Made by a program: the position numbers and the translations under genes. A stretch of 64,000 nt of DNA from Pseudomonadota bacterium (GTDB lineage Bacteria; Pseudomonadota; Gammaproteobacteria; Xanthomonadales; Xanthomonadaceae), in contig JAEZCF010000019.1 in NCBI GenBank assembly GCA_023430045.1, positions 42,135 to 106,134 of the forward strand, in the 5' to 3' direction. Within the stretch, counting starts at the first letter, position 1. Every line of letters starts with the position of its first letter. Under the pieces are notes generated by a model. That model searched no databases, was not told where the DNA came from, and saw nothing but the letters and a program-made list of their open reading frames with translations. This document shows positions 23,421 through 30,204 of this stretch, piece by piece.

Positions 23421-23843
23421 ATGCGCTATCCAGCGAAGCTGACGCCGGAAGACGGCGGGTATGTGGTGACGTTCCGGGATATTCCGGAGGCCATCACCCA
23501 GGGCGAAACGAGGGAGGAAGCCATTCAGATGGCAGCCGATGCCCTCGCGACGGCAATGGAGTTCTACTTTGAAGATCGGCGGCCGGTTCCGGCCCCGTCT
23601 GAGCTTCGGCGAGGCGAGGTCGGGGTTCCACTCCCGGCTGGCTTCACCGCGAAGGTTCTACTGCTGAACGAAATGCTTGACCAGGGTGTGACCCCTGCAG
23701 AGCTGGCCAGGCGACTGGGCACATCTCCGCAGGTGGTCAATCGGATCGTCAACCTGGGCCATGCGACGAAGATCGATACGATCGAAGAGGCACTGCGCGC
23801 GCTGGGGGTTGGGCTCAACCTGACCGTTCACCGAGCTGCATAA
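23421..23843 (+). CDS. hicB: HicB antitoxin
   Basis: A 140-residue antitoxin (151 if the GTG at 23388 is used). The N-terminal partial RNase H-like HicB domain (about residues 1-55) has Tyr-Pro-Ala-Lys-Leu, Tyr-Val-Val-Thr-Phe-Arg-Asp-Ile-Pro and Gly-Glu-Thr-Arg-Glu-Glu-Ala. The C-terminal helix-turn-helix (about 88-135) has Thr-Pro-Ala-Glu-Leu-Ala-Arg-Arg-Leu-Gly-Thr-Ser-Pro-Gln-Val and should bind the operator upstream of hicA. The pair is a complete toxin-antitoxin module that may stabilise the prophage or act in phage exclusion. Confidence 0.92.
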   Translation: MRYPAKLTPEDGGYVVTFRDIPEAITQGETREEAIQMAADALATAMEFYFEDRRPVPAPSELRRGEVGVPLPAGFTAKVLLLNEMLDQGVTPAELARRLGTSPQVVNRIVNLGHATKIDTIEEALRALGVGLNLTVHRAA

Positions 23844-23878
23844 ATCCGGGGATTCCCGGAATTGATTCAACACAGAAG

Positions 23879-23904
23879 GCCCCGCCACCGTGCGGGGCTT
23901 TTCT
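23879..23904 (+). terminator. intrinsic terminator after hicB
   Basis: GCCCCGC, a six-base loop, and GCGGGGC followed by TTTTCTGTTT. With the terminator at 23067 and the promoter at 23139, it isolates hicAB as an independent transcription unit. The first tRNA begins seven bases later. Confidence 0.85.
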
Positions 23905-23910
23905 GTTTAC

Positions 23911-23995
23911 GGGGTGCGTTGCCAGATGGGCGCTGGGCCGGACTGTAAATCCGGCGTCTGAGACTCGCGTGGTTCGACTCCACGGCACCCCACCA
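23911..23995 (+). tRNA. tRNA-Tyr (GTA)
   Basis: An 85-base tRNA. Acceptor GGGGTGC pairs with GCACCCC, the anticodon stem CCGGA/TCCGG holds loop CTGTAAA with anticodon GTA, the variable arm is extended (class II), and the T-loop is TTCGACT. CCA is encoded. First of four phage tRNAs. Confidence 0.93.
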
Positions 23996-23999
23996 ACAC

Positions 24000-24074
24000 G
24001 CGGGCCTGGCCGAGTGGCTCAGGCATCAGCCTTCCAAGCTGACCACATGGGTTCGAATCCCATGGCCCGCTCCA
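24000..24074 (+). tRNA. tRNA-Gly (TCC)
   Basis: A 75-base tRNA. Acceptor GCGGGCC/GGCCCGC, anticodon loop CTTCCAA with anticodon TCC, T-arm ATGGG-TTCGAAT-CCCAT, encoded CCA. It reads GGA codons, which are uncommon in high-GC hosts. Confidence 0.93.
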
Positions 24075-24081
24075 ATCGCAC

Positions 24082-24158
24082 AGGGGTGTCGCCAAGCGGC
24101 CCAAGGCACTGGGTTTTGATCCCGGCATGCGCAGGTTCGAATCCTGCCACCCCTTCCA
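24082..24158 (+). tRNA. tRNA-Gln (TTG)
   Basis: A 77-base tRNA. Acceptor AGGGGTG/CACCCCT, anticodon stem CTGGG/CCCGG with loop TTTTGAT (anticodon TTG), T-arm GCAGG-TTCGAAT-CCTGC, encoded CCA. It resembles bacterial tRNA-Gln in the D-arm (GTCGCCAAGCGG) and reads CAA codons. Confidence 0.92.
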
Positions 24159-24166
24159 CTCATATC

Positions 24167-24241
24167 CGCAGCGTAGAGAAGTGGCATCTCGCCGGGCTCA
24201 TAACCCGGAGGTCGCCCGTTCGAGTCGGGCCGCTGCAACCA
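24167..24241 (+). tRNA. initiator tRNA-fMet (CAT)
   Basis: A 75-base tRNA with anticodon CAT in loop CTCATAA and encoded CCA. It carries the initiator hallmarks: acceptor CGCAGCG against CGCTGCA leaves C1:A72 unpaired, the anticodon stem has three consecutive G:C pairs (GGG/CCC), and the D-stem has A11:T24. The variable loop AGGTC is identical to that of E. coli tRNA-fMet. It ends 13 bases before the endolysin start. Confidence 0.88.
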
Positions 24242-24254
24242 CCTTGGAATCACC

Positions 24255-24842
24255 ATGGCACGCATCACTCCTCAACAAGCTGGCGGCGTGAACGTCCTGG
24301 CGTTCCTGGACATGCTTGCCTGGGCCGAAGGCACCAGCACCAGCAAGGCAACGAAGGATGACGGCTACGACGTGATTGTGAAGGGCGCGGATGGGGTGGA
24401 CGAGACGTTCACCGACTACTCGGCCCACCCGTTCTCACGCGGCCGGAAATCGAAGGTCATCAACAGCAAGGGGCTGACGTCCAACGCCTCGGGCCGCTAC
24501 CAGTTCATGCTGAAGGACTATGCCCACTACCGGGATCAGCTGAAGCTGCCGGACTTCGGCCCGGTCTCGCAGGACCGGTGGGCCATCCAGCTGATACGCG
24601 AGCGCCGCGCGCTGTCGCTGATACAGGCGGGCAAGATCTCCGAGGCCATCGCGGCCGTGAGCAACATCTGGGCCAGCCTGCCCGGAGCCGGATATGGCCA
24701 GCCTGAGCGCGCGCTGGGGAAGCTGCTCCAGGTGTACGAGGCGGCGAAGCTGCCATACGCAATCACCACGCACCCGGATTTCAGCGGGGTGTCGATCACC
24801 ATTGATTCGACGGCCGAGATCGTCAGGAAGAACGGGAAATGA
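24255..24842 (+). CDS. endolysin, lambda R-type lytic transglycosylase (GH104)
   Basis: A 195-residue phage endolysin of the lambda R/GH104 type, which cleaves between MurNAc and GlcNAc with formation of anhydro-MurNAc. Seen are Phe-Leu-Asp-Met-Leu-Ala-Trp-Ala-Glu-Gly-Thr with the catalytic Glu, Ser-Gly-Arg-Tyr-Gln-Phe in the centre (residues about 77-82), and Ile-Trp-Ala-Ser-Leu-Pro-Gly-Ala-Gly-Tyr-Gly-Gln near residue 137. There is no signal peptide, so a holin is needed. The start is close behind tRNA-fMet and the stop overlaps the holin-like gene. Confidence 0.92.
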   Translation: MARITPQQAGGVNVLAFLDMLAWAEGTSTSKATKDDGYDVIVKGADGVDETFTDYSAHPFSRGRKSKVINSKGLTSNASGRYQFMLKDYAHYRDQLKLPDFGPVSQDRWAIQLIRERRALSLIQAGKISEAIAAVSNIWASLPGAGYGQPERALGKLLQVYEAAKLPYAITTHPDFSGVSITIDSTAEIVRKNGK

Positions 24843-25297
24843 GCGCACGGAACGGACGAACCCTGCTGGGAGGCATCAGCCTGGCCGGCATTCTGGCTGC
24901 GCTTGCGCTGCTGTCGGCTCACTCCACTGACATCGATTGGCTTGTGGCCTATGTCCAGCGACTCACGGCGACCGCGCCCATGGGCTTCTGGACGGTGGTG
25001 CTGGGCGTGCTGATCGGCTGGGTCGTAATCATCCGCATCAATGCGGTCCCCTCCGACTGGTGGCCGATGACGCGACGCGGGCAGATGGCGATCGCGCAGC
25101 TGGTCGGATCGGTGGCGACCTTCGCGGTGATCTTCCTATGGTGGAGCAACCACGTCAGCACGCTGGTTGCACTCCTTTTCGGCCTGGCCGCACCGGTGAG
25201 CCTGTCGTGCGTGCTGGCCATTCTCGAACTGGTGCCGTGCGGCATCGCCCGGCGCTTGGCAGCTGAGGTCAGGGGCGACACGCAGGTGAACAAGTAA
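24839..25297 (+). CDS. holin-like membrane protein
   Basis: A 152-residue membrane protein with about four hydrophobic helices (residues about 8-24, 44-64, 84-102 and 106-134) and a charged C-terminal tail. It overlaps the endolysin by four bases and precedes the lysozyme-like gene, so holin or lysis regulator is the best guess. It is longer than most lambda S-type holins. The identification rests on position and topology. Confidence 0.6.
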   Translation: MSARNGRTLLGGISLAGILAALALLSAHSTDIDWLVAYVQRLTATAPMGFWTVVLGVLIGWVVIIRINAVPSDWWPMTRRGQMAIAQLVGSVATFAVIFLWWSNHVSTLVALLFGLAAPVSLSCVLAILELVPCGIARRLAAEVRGDTQVNK

Positions 25298-25794
25298 TGC
25301 CGTTCGCAGACAACGAGGGATACCAGCAGGCGCGTCGCGAAGCCCAGCAGAAGGCGGTGGAGATGCTCAAGGCATGCTTCGGCAAGCGCCTGGAGCAGCC
25401 GCGCACGGACGGCGAAGGCCGCACATGGATCGGGTTCGGTCGCAACCTGTTCAAGCGCAAGCAGAGCGCTGCGGCCGCCGATCTGGACCTGAGTGAGGAC
25501 GTGGCGGCGACGTACCAGATCCTGGAGCGCCGGATCCTGCAGATGACGTTCAAGTCGCGGGACACGGTCGCCAAGATTCCATCGCTGGTGGTCATCGCCG
25601 ACCTGGTCGGGCCCGAGGCCATCAGGGACTGCGAACCGCTCTGGGCGGCCATCGCTGCGGGGCAGTGGACCCGCGTAGGGGCAATCCTGCTTGCGTTCGA
25701 CTGGCGGGCATACCGCGCCGCCGGGCAGCACTCACTAGATCAGGAGGCAATCAACATGCGCATCATCGAGCTTTCCCTCGGGGTGACCCCGTGA
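25297..25794 (+). CDS. T4-lysozyme-like (GH24 fold) protein lacking the catalytic Glu
   Basis: A 165-residue protein that follows the T4-type lysozyme pattern: Leu-Lys-x-x-x-Gly-x-Arg-Leu near residue 24, then Gly-Arg-Thr-Trp-Ile-Gly-Phe-Gly-Arg-Asn-Leu (about 47-57). The helical lobe has Leu-Val-Val-Ile-Ala-Asp-Leu-Val-Gly, Leu-Trp-Ala-Ala-Ile-Ala-Ala-Gly-Gln-Trp and Phe-Asp-Trp. The residue before the first Gly, Glu in active enzymes, is Phe, and the Thr of the catalytic triad is shifted or replaced by Trp. It lies in the lysis cassette beside an intact GH104 endolysin. Confidence 0.55.
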   Translation: MPFADNEGYQQARREAQQKAVEMLKACFGKRLEQPRTDGEGRTWIGFGRNLFKRKQSAAAADLDLSEDVAATYQILERRILQMTFKSRDTVAKIPSLVVIADLVGPEAIRDCEPLWAAIAAGQWTRVGAILLAFDWRAYRAAGQHSLDQEAINMRIIELSLGVTP

Positions 25795-26291
25795 GCCGCG
25801 CGCTGGTCGCGGCCGGCCTGGCCGTCGTCCTGTTCGTCGGAGGCTTCGCCGCCGGCTGGGCGTGGCGCGGGGACCGGGCCGATGCGGCAGACGCCCGGCA
25901 ACAGGCTGGCACCTCTGCCGCTGCTGTGCAGCAGGTCAACGACACCCGTGCCACTGAGCACAAGCAAGCTGGAGCCACACAGGCTGCAGGAGACGCGGCG
26001 GACAGCCGACAGGAGAGGATCGATGAAGATTTCCAGACTCGGTTGGCTGCTGCTGTTGCTGGCCGTGACAGTGAACTCGGTCGGCTGCGCCAGCAGTGGG
26101 CGGGCTGTGAGACCAGCCGCTTGTCCGGTGATGCCGCCGCTGCCGCAGCAGCTGCAGAAGAAGACCGACTACGCCGGGCAAGTGCGGCTCGAATTGTACG
26201 ATTCTGCGAGCTTGCCCAGTCCGAGCGCGACGAAGCCGTAGACCGGTATCAGGCCGTGATCGCTGCAGACCGTTCCGAGGATATCCGCTGA
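25791..26291 (+). CDS. Rz-like inner membrane spanin
   Basis: A 166-residue protein with an N-terminal signal anchor (residues about 4-22), then a long charged Ala/Gln/Arg/Glu-rich coiled coil in the periplasm. This is the i-spanin form that joins inner and outer membranes at the last step of lysis. The GTG start at 25791 overlaps the stop of the lysozyme-like gene. A lipoprotein gene lies inside it in another frame, as in lambda Rz/Rz1. Confidence 0.8.
   Translation: MSRALVAAGLAVVLFVGGFAAGWAWRGDRADAADARQQAGTSAAAVQQVNDTRATEHKQAGATQAAGDAADSRQERIDEDFQTRLAAAVAGRDSELGRLRQQWAGCETSRLSGDAAAAAAAAEEDRLRRASAARIVRFCELAQSERDEAVDRYQAVIAADRSEDIR
26023..26241 (+). CDS. Rz1-like outer membrane lipoprotein, nested in the Rz gene
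   Basis: A 72-residue o-spanin wholly inside the Rz-like gene in a different frame. Residues 1-21 are a hydrophobic signal and Cys22 in Asn-Ser-Val-Gly-Cys is the lipid site; the lipobox is slightly off consensus at -3. The mature part is Pro-rich (Cys-Pro-Val-Met-Pro-Pro-Leu-Pro). AGGAG lies upstream of the ATG. Nested Rz1 genes are a classic phage arrangement. Confidence 0.8.
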   Translation: MKISRLGWLLLLLAVTVNSVGCASSGRAVRPAACPVMPPLPQQLQKKTDYAGQVRLELYDSASLPSPSATKP

Positions 26292-26662
26292 TGGTGGTGC
26301 GACGAAAGGCAGGGGACCGCGCGCTGGCACTGGGCAGGCTCAAGCAGGGCCAGATGAACAAGACCGAGGCCGCGTACGCCGAGCGGCTGCGCGCGCTGCA
26401 GATGGCCGGCGAGATCCTCTGGCACCGGTTTGAAGGCGTGAAGCTGCGCCTTGCCGACAAGACTTTCCTGACGGTGGATTTCGCCGTCATGCGCGCTGAT
26501 GGCCAGCTTGAGATGCACGACGTGAAGGGCTCCAAGGCCATCTACACCGACGATGCCCGAGTGAAGATGAAGGTCGCCGCTGAGATGTATCCGTTCGTCT
26601 TCCGTGTCGCGTACCCCAACAGCAAACGCCAGGGAGGCGGTTGGCAGATCGAGGAGGTTTGA
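26291..26662 (+). CDS. DUF1064 family phage protein
   Basis: A 123-residue protein of the DUF1064 type (phage nuclease-like fold). It contains Asn-Lys-Thr-Glu-Ala-Ala-Tyr-Ala, Phe-Leu-Thr-Val-Asp-Phe-Ala-Val, Glu-Met-His-Asp-Val-Lys-Gly, and the C-terminal Gly-Gly-Gly-Trp-Gln-Ile-Glu-Glu. The Asp/Glu-Lys arrangement (Val-Asp-Phe ... His-Asp-Val-Lys-Gly) resembles PD-(D/E)xK nucleases. It overlaps the Rz gene stop and the following HNH gene. A second, diverged copy of its last 24 codons lies after the HNH gene. Confidence 0.82.
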   Translation: MVVRRKAGDRALALGRLKQGQMNKTEAAYAERLRALQMAGEILWHRFEGVKLRLADKTFLTVDFAVMRADGQLEMHDVKGSKAIYTDDARVKMKVAAEMYPFVFRVAYPNSKRQGGGWQIEEV

Positions 26663-27129
26663 TGGACAGGGATAGCGTTAGATTCTTACGGAAAGTCCGG
26701 ATTGATACTGGTGGTACGGGCTGCTGGCAATGGCTCGGCGCGAAGCTCCCACGTGGATACGGTCGTTTCTACTATGAAGGACGTGCCCGTTATGCCCACC
26801 GGGTTGCGCTTCAGCTGCTTCAAGGCGTAAGGGTTCCTGCTGATCGCGTCGTGATGCATGCCTGTGATAACCCATCGTGCGTCAATCCAGACCACCTGTC
26901 GGTGGGAACGCAGCGCGACAACATGCGTGATGCTTCCCGTAAGGGGCGTGTCGTCTATACACAGGACTGGACCGGAGAGCGGAACCCGAAGGCGAAGATG
27001 AGCGACAGGGATCGAACGGACCTGATGCACGCATCGTCACGTGGCGCATCCAATCGCGCGCTGGCGCAGCATTACGGAGTGACCATCACTCGGGTGCAGC
27101 AGATCGTTAGAGCTGCCGCGTCCGTGTAA
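26662..27129 (+). CDS. free-standing HNH homing endonuclease
   Basis: A 155-residue HNH_3 endonuclease: Gly-Cys-Trp-Gln-Trp-Leu-Gly near the N-terminus, Ala-His-Arg-Val-Ala-Leu, then Met-His-Ala-Cys-Asp-Asn-Pro-Ser-Cys-Val-Asn-Pro-Asp-His-Leu-Ser, and a C-terminal region that looks like a DNA-recognition helix-turn-helix (Arg-Ala-Leu-Ala-Gln-His-Tyr-Gly-Val-Thr-Ile). The ATG overlaps the DUF1064 stop as TGATG. It sits between the intact DUF1064 end and a relic of another DUF1064 end, as expected for a mobile endonuclease that carried flanking DNA. Visibly less GC-rich than its neighbours. Confidence 0.88.
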   Translation: MDRDSVRFLRKVRIDTGGTGCWQWLGAKLPRGYGRFYYEGRARYAHRVALQLLQGVRVPADRVVMHACDNPSCVNPDHLSVGTQRDNMRDASRKGRVVYTQDWTGERNPKAKMSDRDRTDLMHASSRGASNRALAQHYGVTITRVQQIVRAAASV

Positions 27130-27218
27130 TGGCTACCGACCAGTACCCGTTCCGTTTCATCGCAGTGCGGGTGAACCCGAAGAAGCTGGGCGGCGGCTGG
27201 GCAGTGGAGGAGTTCTGA
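27129..27218 (+). pseudogene. duplicated 3-prime end of a DUF1064 gene
   Basis: Twenty-nine codons starting at an ATG that overlaps the HNH stop. From Tyr-Pro-Phe-Arg-Phe onward the peptide parallels the end of the intact DUF1064 protein (Tyr-Pro-Phe-Val-Phe-Arg-Val; Gly-Gly-Gly-Trp then Glu-Glu), but the DNA is diverged. It is best read as the displaced original end of the gene after HNH insertion. It may still be translated as a short peptide. Confidence 0.7.
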
Positions 27219-27448
27219 TGGAAAGCTACATCGAGGCGAGGGTCAGAGAAATTACCGAAGCATCCCATGCGCGAGCGGCCGCAGACGCAGTGATCGCTCA
27301 TCGGCTGGCAGCACTGGAAGGCGAAGTCACGCACCTGAGAATGGCTGTGGCCAGCCTCAACGCACTGGTGACCGTCGCGTTGGGCACCAAGTCCCGAAAG
27401 TATCAGCTGCCCGGTGCTGCTGTTAACGCAGACGCTGCCGGCAAATGA
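27218..27448 (+). CDS. small helical protein, hypothetical
   Basis: A 76-residue protein, mostly one charged helix with heptad-like Leu spacing (His-Arg-Leu-Ala-Ala-Leu-Glu-Gly-Glu-Val-Thr-His-Leu-Arg-Met). It overlaps both neighbours: TGATG with the DUF1064 relic and ATGA with the downstream HNH gene. No function is recognised. Confidence 0.6.
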   Translation: MESYIEARVREITEASHARAAADAVIAHRLAALEGEVTHLRMAVASLNALVTVALGTKSRKYQLPGAAVNADAAGK

Positions 27449-27765
27449 AGCGCCAGCGGGGTGGGACGAAGTTCGCGCATCTGTACGGGACGGCGAGGTG
27501 GCAGCGAACACGTAAGGCGCAACTCGACCGCGAGCCGCTGTGTAGCAAGTGCGCACTGCGAGGTCACACCAAGGTGGCCACGGTGTGCAACCACACCAAC
27601 GGTCACCCAGCCGGTGAGACGGAGCAGATGTTCTGGGAAGGACCATTCGACAGTCAATGCGCTGACTGCCATGGGAGTGACCAAGCGCGCATCGAGCGTG
27701 GCCGTGTTGGCATGAGGGGATGTGACGCAGAGGGATGGCCGATAGCCCTCACGCCTCGAAGCTGA
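27445..27765 (+). CDS. packaging-associated HNH endonuclease (HK97 gp74-like)
   Basis: A 106-residue HNH protein with zinc Cys pairs and the catalytic core: Cys-Ser-Lys-Cys, Val-Cys-Asn-His-Thr-Asn-Gly-His, and Cys-Ala-Asp-Cys-His-Gly-Ser-Asp-Gln-Ala. HNH proteins placed directly before terminase genes act with terminase in packaging of HK97-like phages. This is distinct from the homing-type HNH gene upstream. Confidence 0.88.
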   Translation: MKRQRGGTKFAHLYGTARWQRTRKAQLDREPLCSKCALRGHTKVATVCNHTNGHPAGETEQMFWEGPFDSQCADCHGSDQARIERGRVGMRGCDAEGWPIALTPRS

Positions 27766-27953
27766 ACGAGGCGATGCCATTCAGGTTCGCGTGAAGGCGG
27801 GCCTTAACAAATGGGCGCATCAAATAGGGGGGGGTGAAATTAATAGGGGTGCTTCGGTCCTAGACCGCACCCGACCCTAACTTCGCGCATCCACAAATCA
27901 CGGGACGAGTTGGTGGCGTCGCAGGATTTGCGACTGCGCCAGAGGAGCAGCGG
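27766..27953. other. intergenic region, candidate cos site
   Basis: A 188-base gap between the HNH gene and the small terminase. It holds a G-run (AATAGGGGGGGGTGAAATTA, about 27820-27840), a GGGTGC/GCACCC inverted repeat (27845-27872) around CTTCGGTCCTAGACC, and AT-rich patches. In HK97-type phages cos normally lies here. No cleavage position can be assigned from sequence. Confidence 0.4.
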
Positions 27954-28364
27954 ATGGCACGGCCTCGACTGCCGGTGAAGAAGGCGAAAGCCGCCGGCGC
28001 AGCAATCAAAAATCCTGGCCGACATGCAGATCGGAAAGCACCGGCCGGTATGCGGCCGCTCGGCGAGCCGTACTCGAACATGGCGGTGAAGGAAAAGAAG
28101 GCGTGGGAGGAGTACGCGGCGGAAATGCCGTGGCTCAACGCGTCGCACCGGGTGCTGTTGCGCCTGGCCTGTTACTGGACCGCGAAACTTGACAGCCCTC
28201 GGGCGAAGTTCGGTGTGTCCGCGACCCAGGCGCTCAGCTCGATCCTGTCGAAGCTGGGCGCCACCCCTGTTGACGAGTCGAAGGTATCGAATGGCGGTGG
28301 CGGCGAAGAAGATCCAGAGGACAGTTTCTTCGGCACCGGCCCGACCGGCGGCCGACAGAACTAG
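27954..28364 (+). CDS. terminase small subunit
   Basis: A 136-residue protein with a basic N-terminus (Lys-Lys-Ala-Lys), a central helical part with Trp-Leu-Asn-Ala-Ser-His-Arg-Val-Leu-Leu-Arg, and an acidic Gly-rich tail. Position directly before the large subunit, with a 74-base overlap, and the general P27-like pattern support the call. It recognises cos or pac DNA and recruits the large subunit. Confidence 0.8.
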   Translation: MARPRLPVKKAKAAGAAIKNPGRHADRKAPAGMRPLGEPYSNMAVKEKKAWEEYAAEMPWLNASHRVLLRLACYWTAKLDSPRAKFGVSATQALSSILSKLGATPVDESKVSNGGGGEEDPEDSFFGTGPTGGRQN

Positions 28365-30204
28365 AGCCTACGCGGAGGCGGTAGTCGCCGGCACGATCGT
28401 CGCAGGGCCGCACGTGCGCAACGCGTGCCGCCGGCATCTGCTGGACCTGGAACAAGGGCAAGAGCGCGGGCTGTGGTTTGACCATGCCGCCGCCGACTAT
28501 GCGCACAGGTTCTTCGAGCGGGTGCTGCGACTGTCGGAGGGACAGTTCGACGGCCGCAAGTTCGAGCTGCAGCCTTCTCAGGCGTTCATCGTCGGCTCCT
28601 TGTTCGGGTGGAAACAGGAAGACGGCACGCGGCGCTTCAGGCGCGCTTACATCGAGCAGGGCAAGGGCAACGGCAAGAGCCCGCTCGCCGGCGGGCTCGG
28701 GCTACTGGGCATGACGGCCGACCGCGAGGCAGGCGCGCAAATCTACTCGGCTGCGGCGAAGAAAGACCAGGCGGGCATCCTGTTCGCCGACGCGGTGAAG
28801 ATGGTTAAGCAGTCCCCGGCTTTGGCAAAGCGCATCGCGTTCGCTGGCGGAGAGGGCCGCGAATTCAACATGGCGCACCACGCGAGCGGCAGCTTCTTCC
28901 GGCCAGTCTCGCGCGACACCGGGCGGACTGGCTCAGGTCCGCGTCCGTACTTCGTGCTGGTTGACGAGGTCCACGAGCTTCCGGATCGCAAGATCATCGA
29001 AATGCTGGAACGCGGCTTCAAGTTCCGGCGCCAGCCACTCCTGTTCATGATCACGAACAGCGGTAGCGATCGAAACTCGGTGTGCTGGGAGGAACACGAG
29101 CACGCGGTGAAGGTCGCTGCCGGGCACACCGAAGCGGTCAATGATCCGACGTTTGTCGGTGAGGTGATAGACGACCGGACCTTCAGCTACGTCTGCGCGC
29201 TCGATGATGGCGACGACCCCCTGAAGGATCCGAGCTGCTGGGAGAAGGCGAACCCGCTCCTCGGGGTCACCATCACCCGGGAATACCTGAAAGACGTGGT
29301 CGCGCAGGCGACGCAGTTGCCCGGATCTCTCAACGGCATTCTGCGCCTGCACTTCTGCGTATGGACCGACGCGGAGACCGCCTGGATGACGCGAGATACC
29401 TTGGAGCCGGCCCTGCACGACTTCGACCCGGCCGAACACCACGGGCGCAAGGCGTACCTCGGCCTGGATCTGTCGCAGGTGCGCGACCTCACGGCAATGG
29501 CGGCCGTGGTAGAGACGGGCAGCGTCGAGGTTTCGATCAAGGTCGAGGGCGAGCTGCGGACGATCAGCAAGCCCACGTACGACGCCTGGGTCGAGGTGTG
29601 GACGCCGGGCGATACCGTGGCTGCGCGCGAGCTGCGCGACAAGCTGCCGTACTCAACATGGATCCGCGCCGGCCACCTGCACGCGCCGCAGGGCCAGACA
29701 ATCAGCAACCGGCACGTGGCGCAGACGCTGGCCGAATACGACCGGGACTACGACATCGAGCTGGTGGCGTACGACCGGTTCGCGTTCCGCGCGTTCGAGG
29801 AAGAGGTGGCGGCGCTGGGGCTATCGGTGATGTTCGCCGAGCATCCGCAGGGCGGCATGAAGAAAGGCAAACCGATTGAAGCGGCGGTACAGGCTGCTGA
29901 AGCCGCCGGTGAGCCGCCACCCGAAGGGATGTGGATGCCCGGATCGGTGCGGCTTCTGGAGGAGGCGATGCTTGAGGGTCGCATTCGACTCCGTCGAAAT
30001 CCGGTGTTGGTGTCTGCATTCATGTCCGCGGTGGTCGAGGAAGACAAGTGGGGCAATCACTGGCTGTCGAAGCTGCGATCGGTGAACAAGATCGACGCGG
30101 CCGTTGCGCTGTGCATGGCAATCGGCGCCGCCAGCGCAGTACCGAGGGAACTCGCGGGAATGGATGACTACCTTGAAAACGGCTTCTTTGGGCTGATCGG
30201 ATGA
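28291..30204 (+). CDS. terminase large subunit (HK97 type)
   Basis: A 637-residue packaging motor. The ATPase part has a Walker A-like Gly-Lys-Gly-Asn-Gly-Lys-Ser-Pro-Leu-Ala, Walker B Val-Leu-Val-Asp-Glu-Val-His-Glu, and Ile-Thr-Asn-Ser-Gly as coupling motif III. The C-terminal RNase H-like nuclease has Gly-Leu-Asp-Leu-Ser and later acidic residues (Ala-Tyr-Asp-Arg). The start at 28291 is chosen because the longer frame enters far into the small subunit. The stop overlaps the portal start by four bases. Confidence 0.93.
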   Translation: MAVAAKKIQRTVSSAPARPAADRTRAYAEAVVAGTIVAGPHVRNACRRHLLDLEQGQERGLWFDHAAADYAHRFFERVLRLSEGQFDGRKFELQPSQAFIVGSLFGWKQEDGTRRFRRAYIEQGKGNGKSPLAGGLGLLGMTADREAGAQIYSAAAKKDQAGILFADAVKMVKQSPALAKRIAFAGGEGREFNMAHHASGSFFRPVSRDTGRTGSGPRPYFVLVDEVHELPDRKIIEMLERGFKFRRQPLLFMITNSGSDRNSVCWEEHEHAVKVAAGHTEAVNDPTFVGEVIDDRTFSYVCALDDGDDPLKDPSCWEKANPLLGVTITREYLKDVVAQATQLPGSLNGILRLHFCVWTDAETAWMTRDTLEPALHDFDPAEHHGRKAYLGLDLSQVRDLTAMAAVVETGSVEVSIKVEGELRTISKPTYDAWVEVWTPGDTVAARELRDKLPYSTWIRAGHLHAPQGQTISNRHVAQTLAEYDRDYDIELVAYDRFAFRAFEEEVAALGLSVMFAEHPQGGMKKGKPIEAAVQAAEAAGEPPPEGMWMPGSVRLLEEAMLEGRIRLRRNPVLVSAFMSAVVEEDKWGNHWLSKLRSVNKIDAAVALCMAIGAASAVPRELAGMDDYLENGFFGLIG

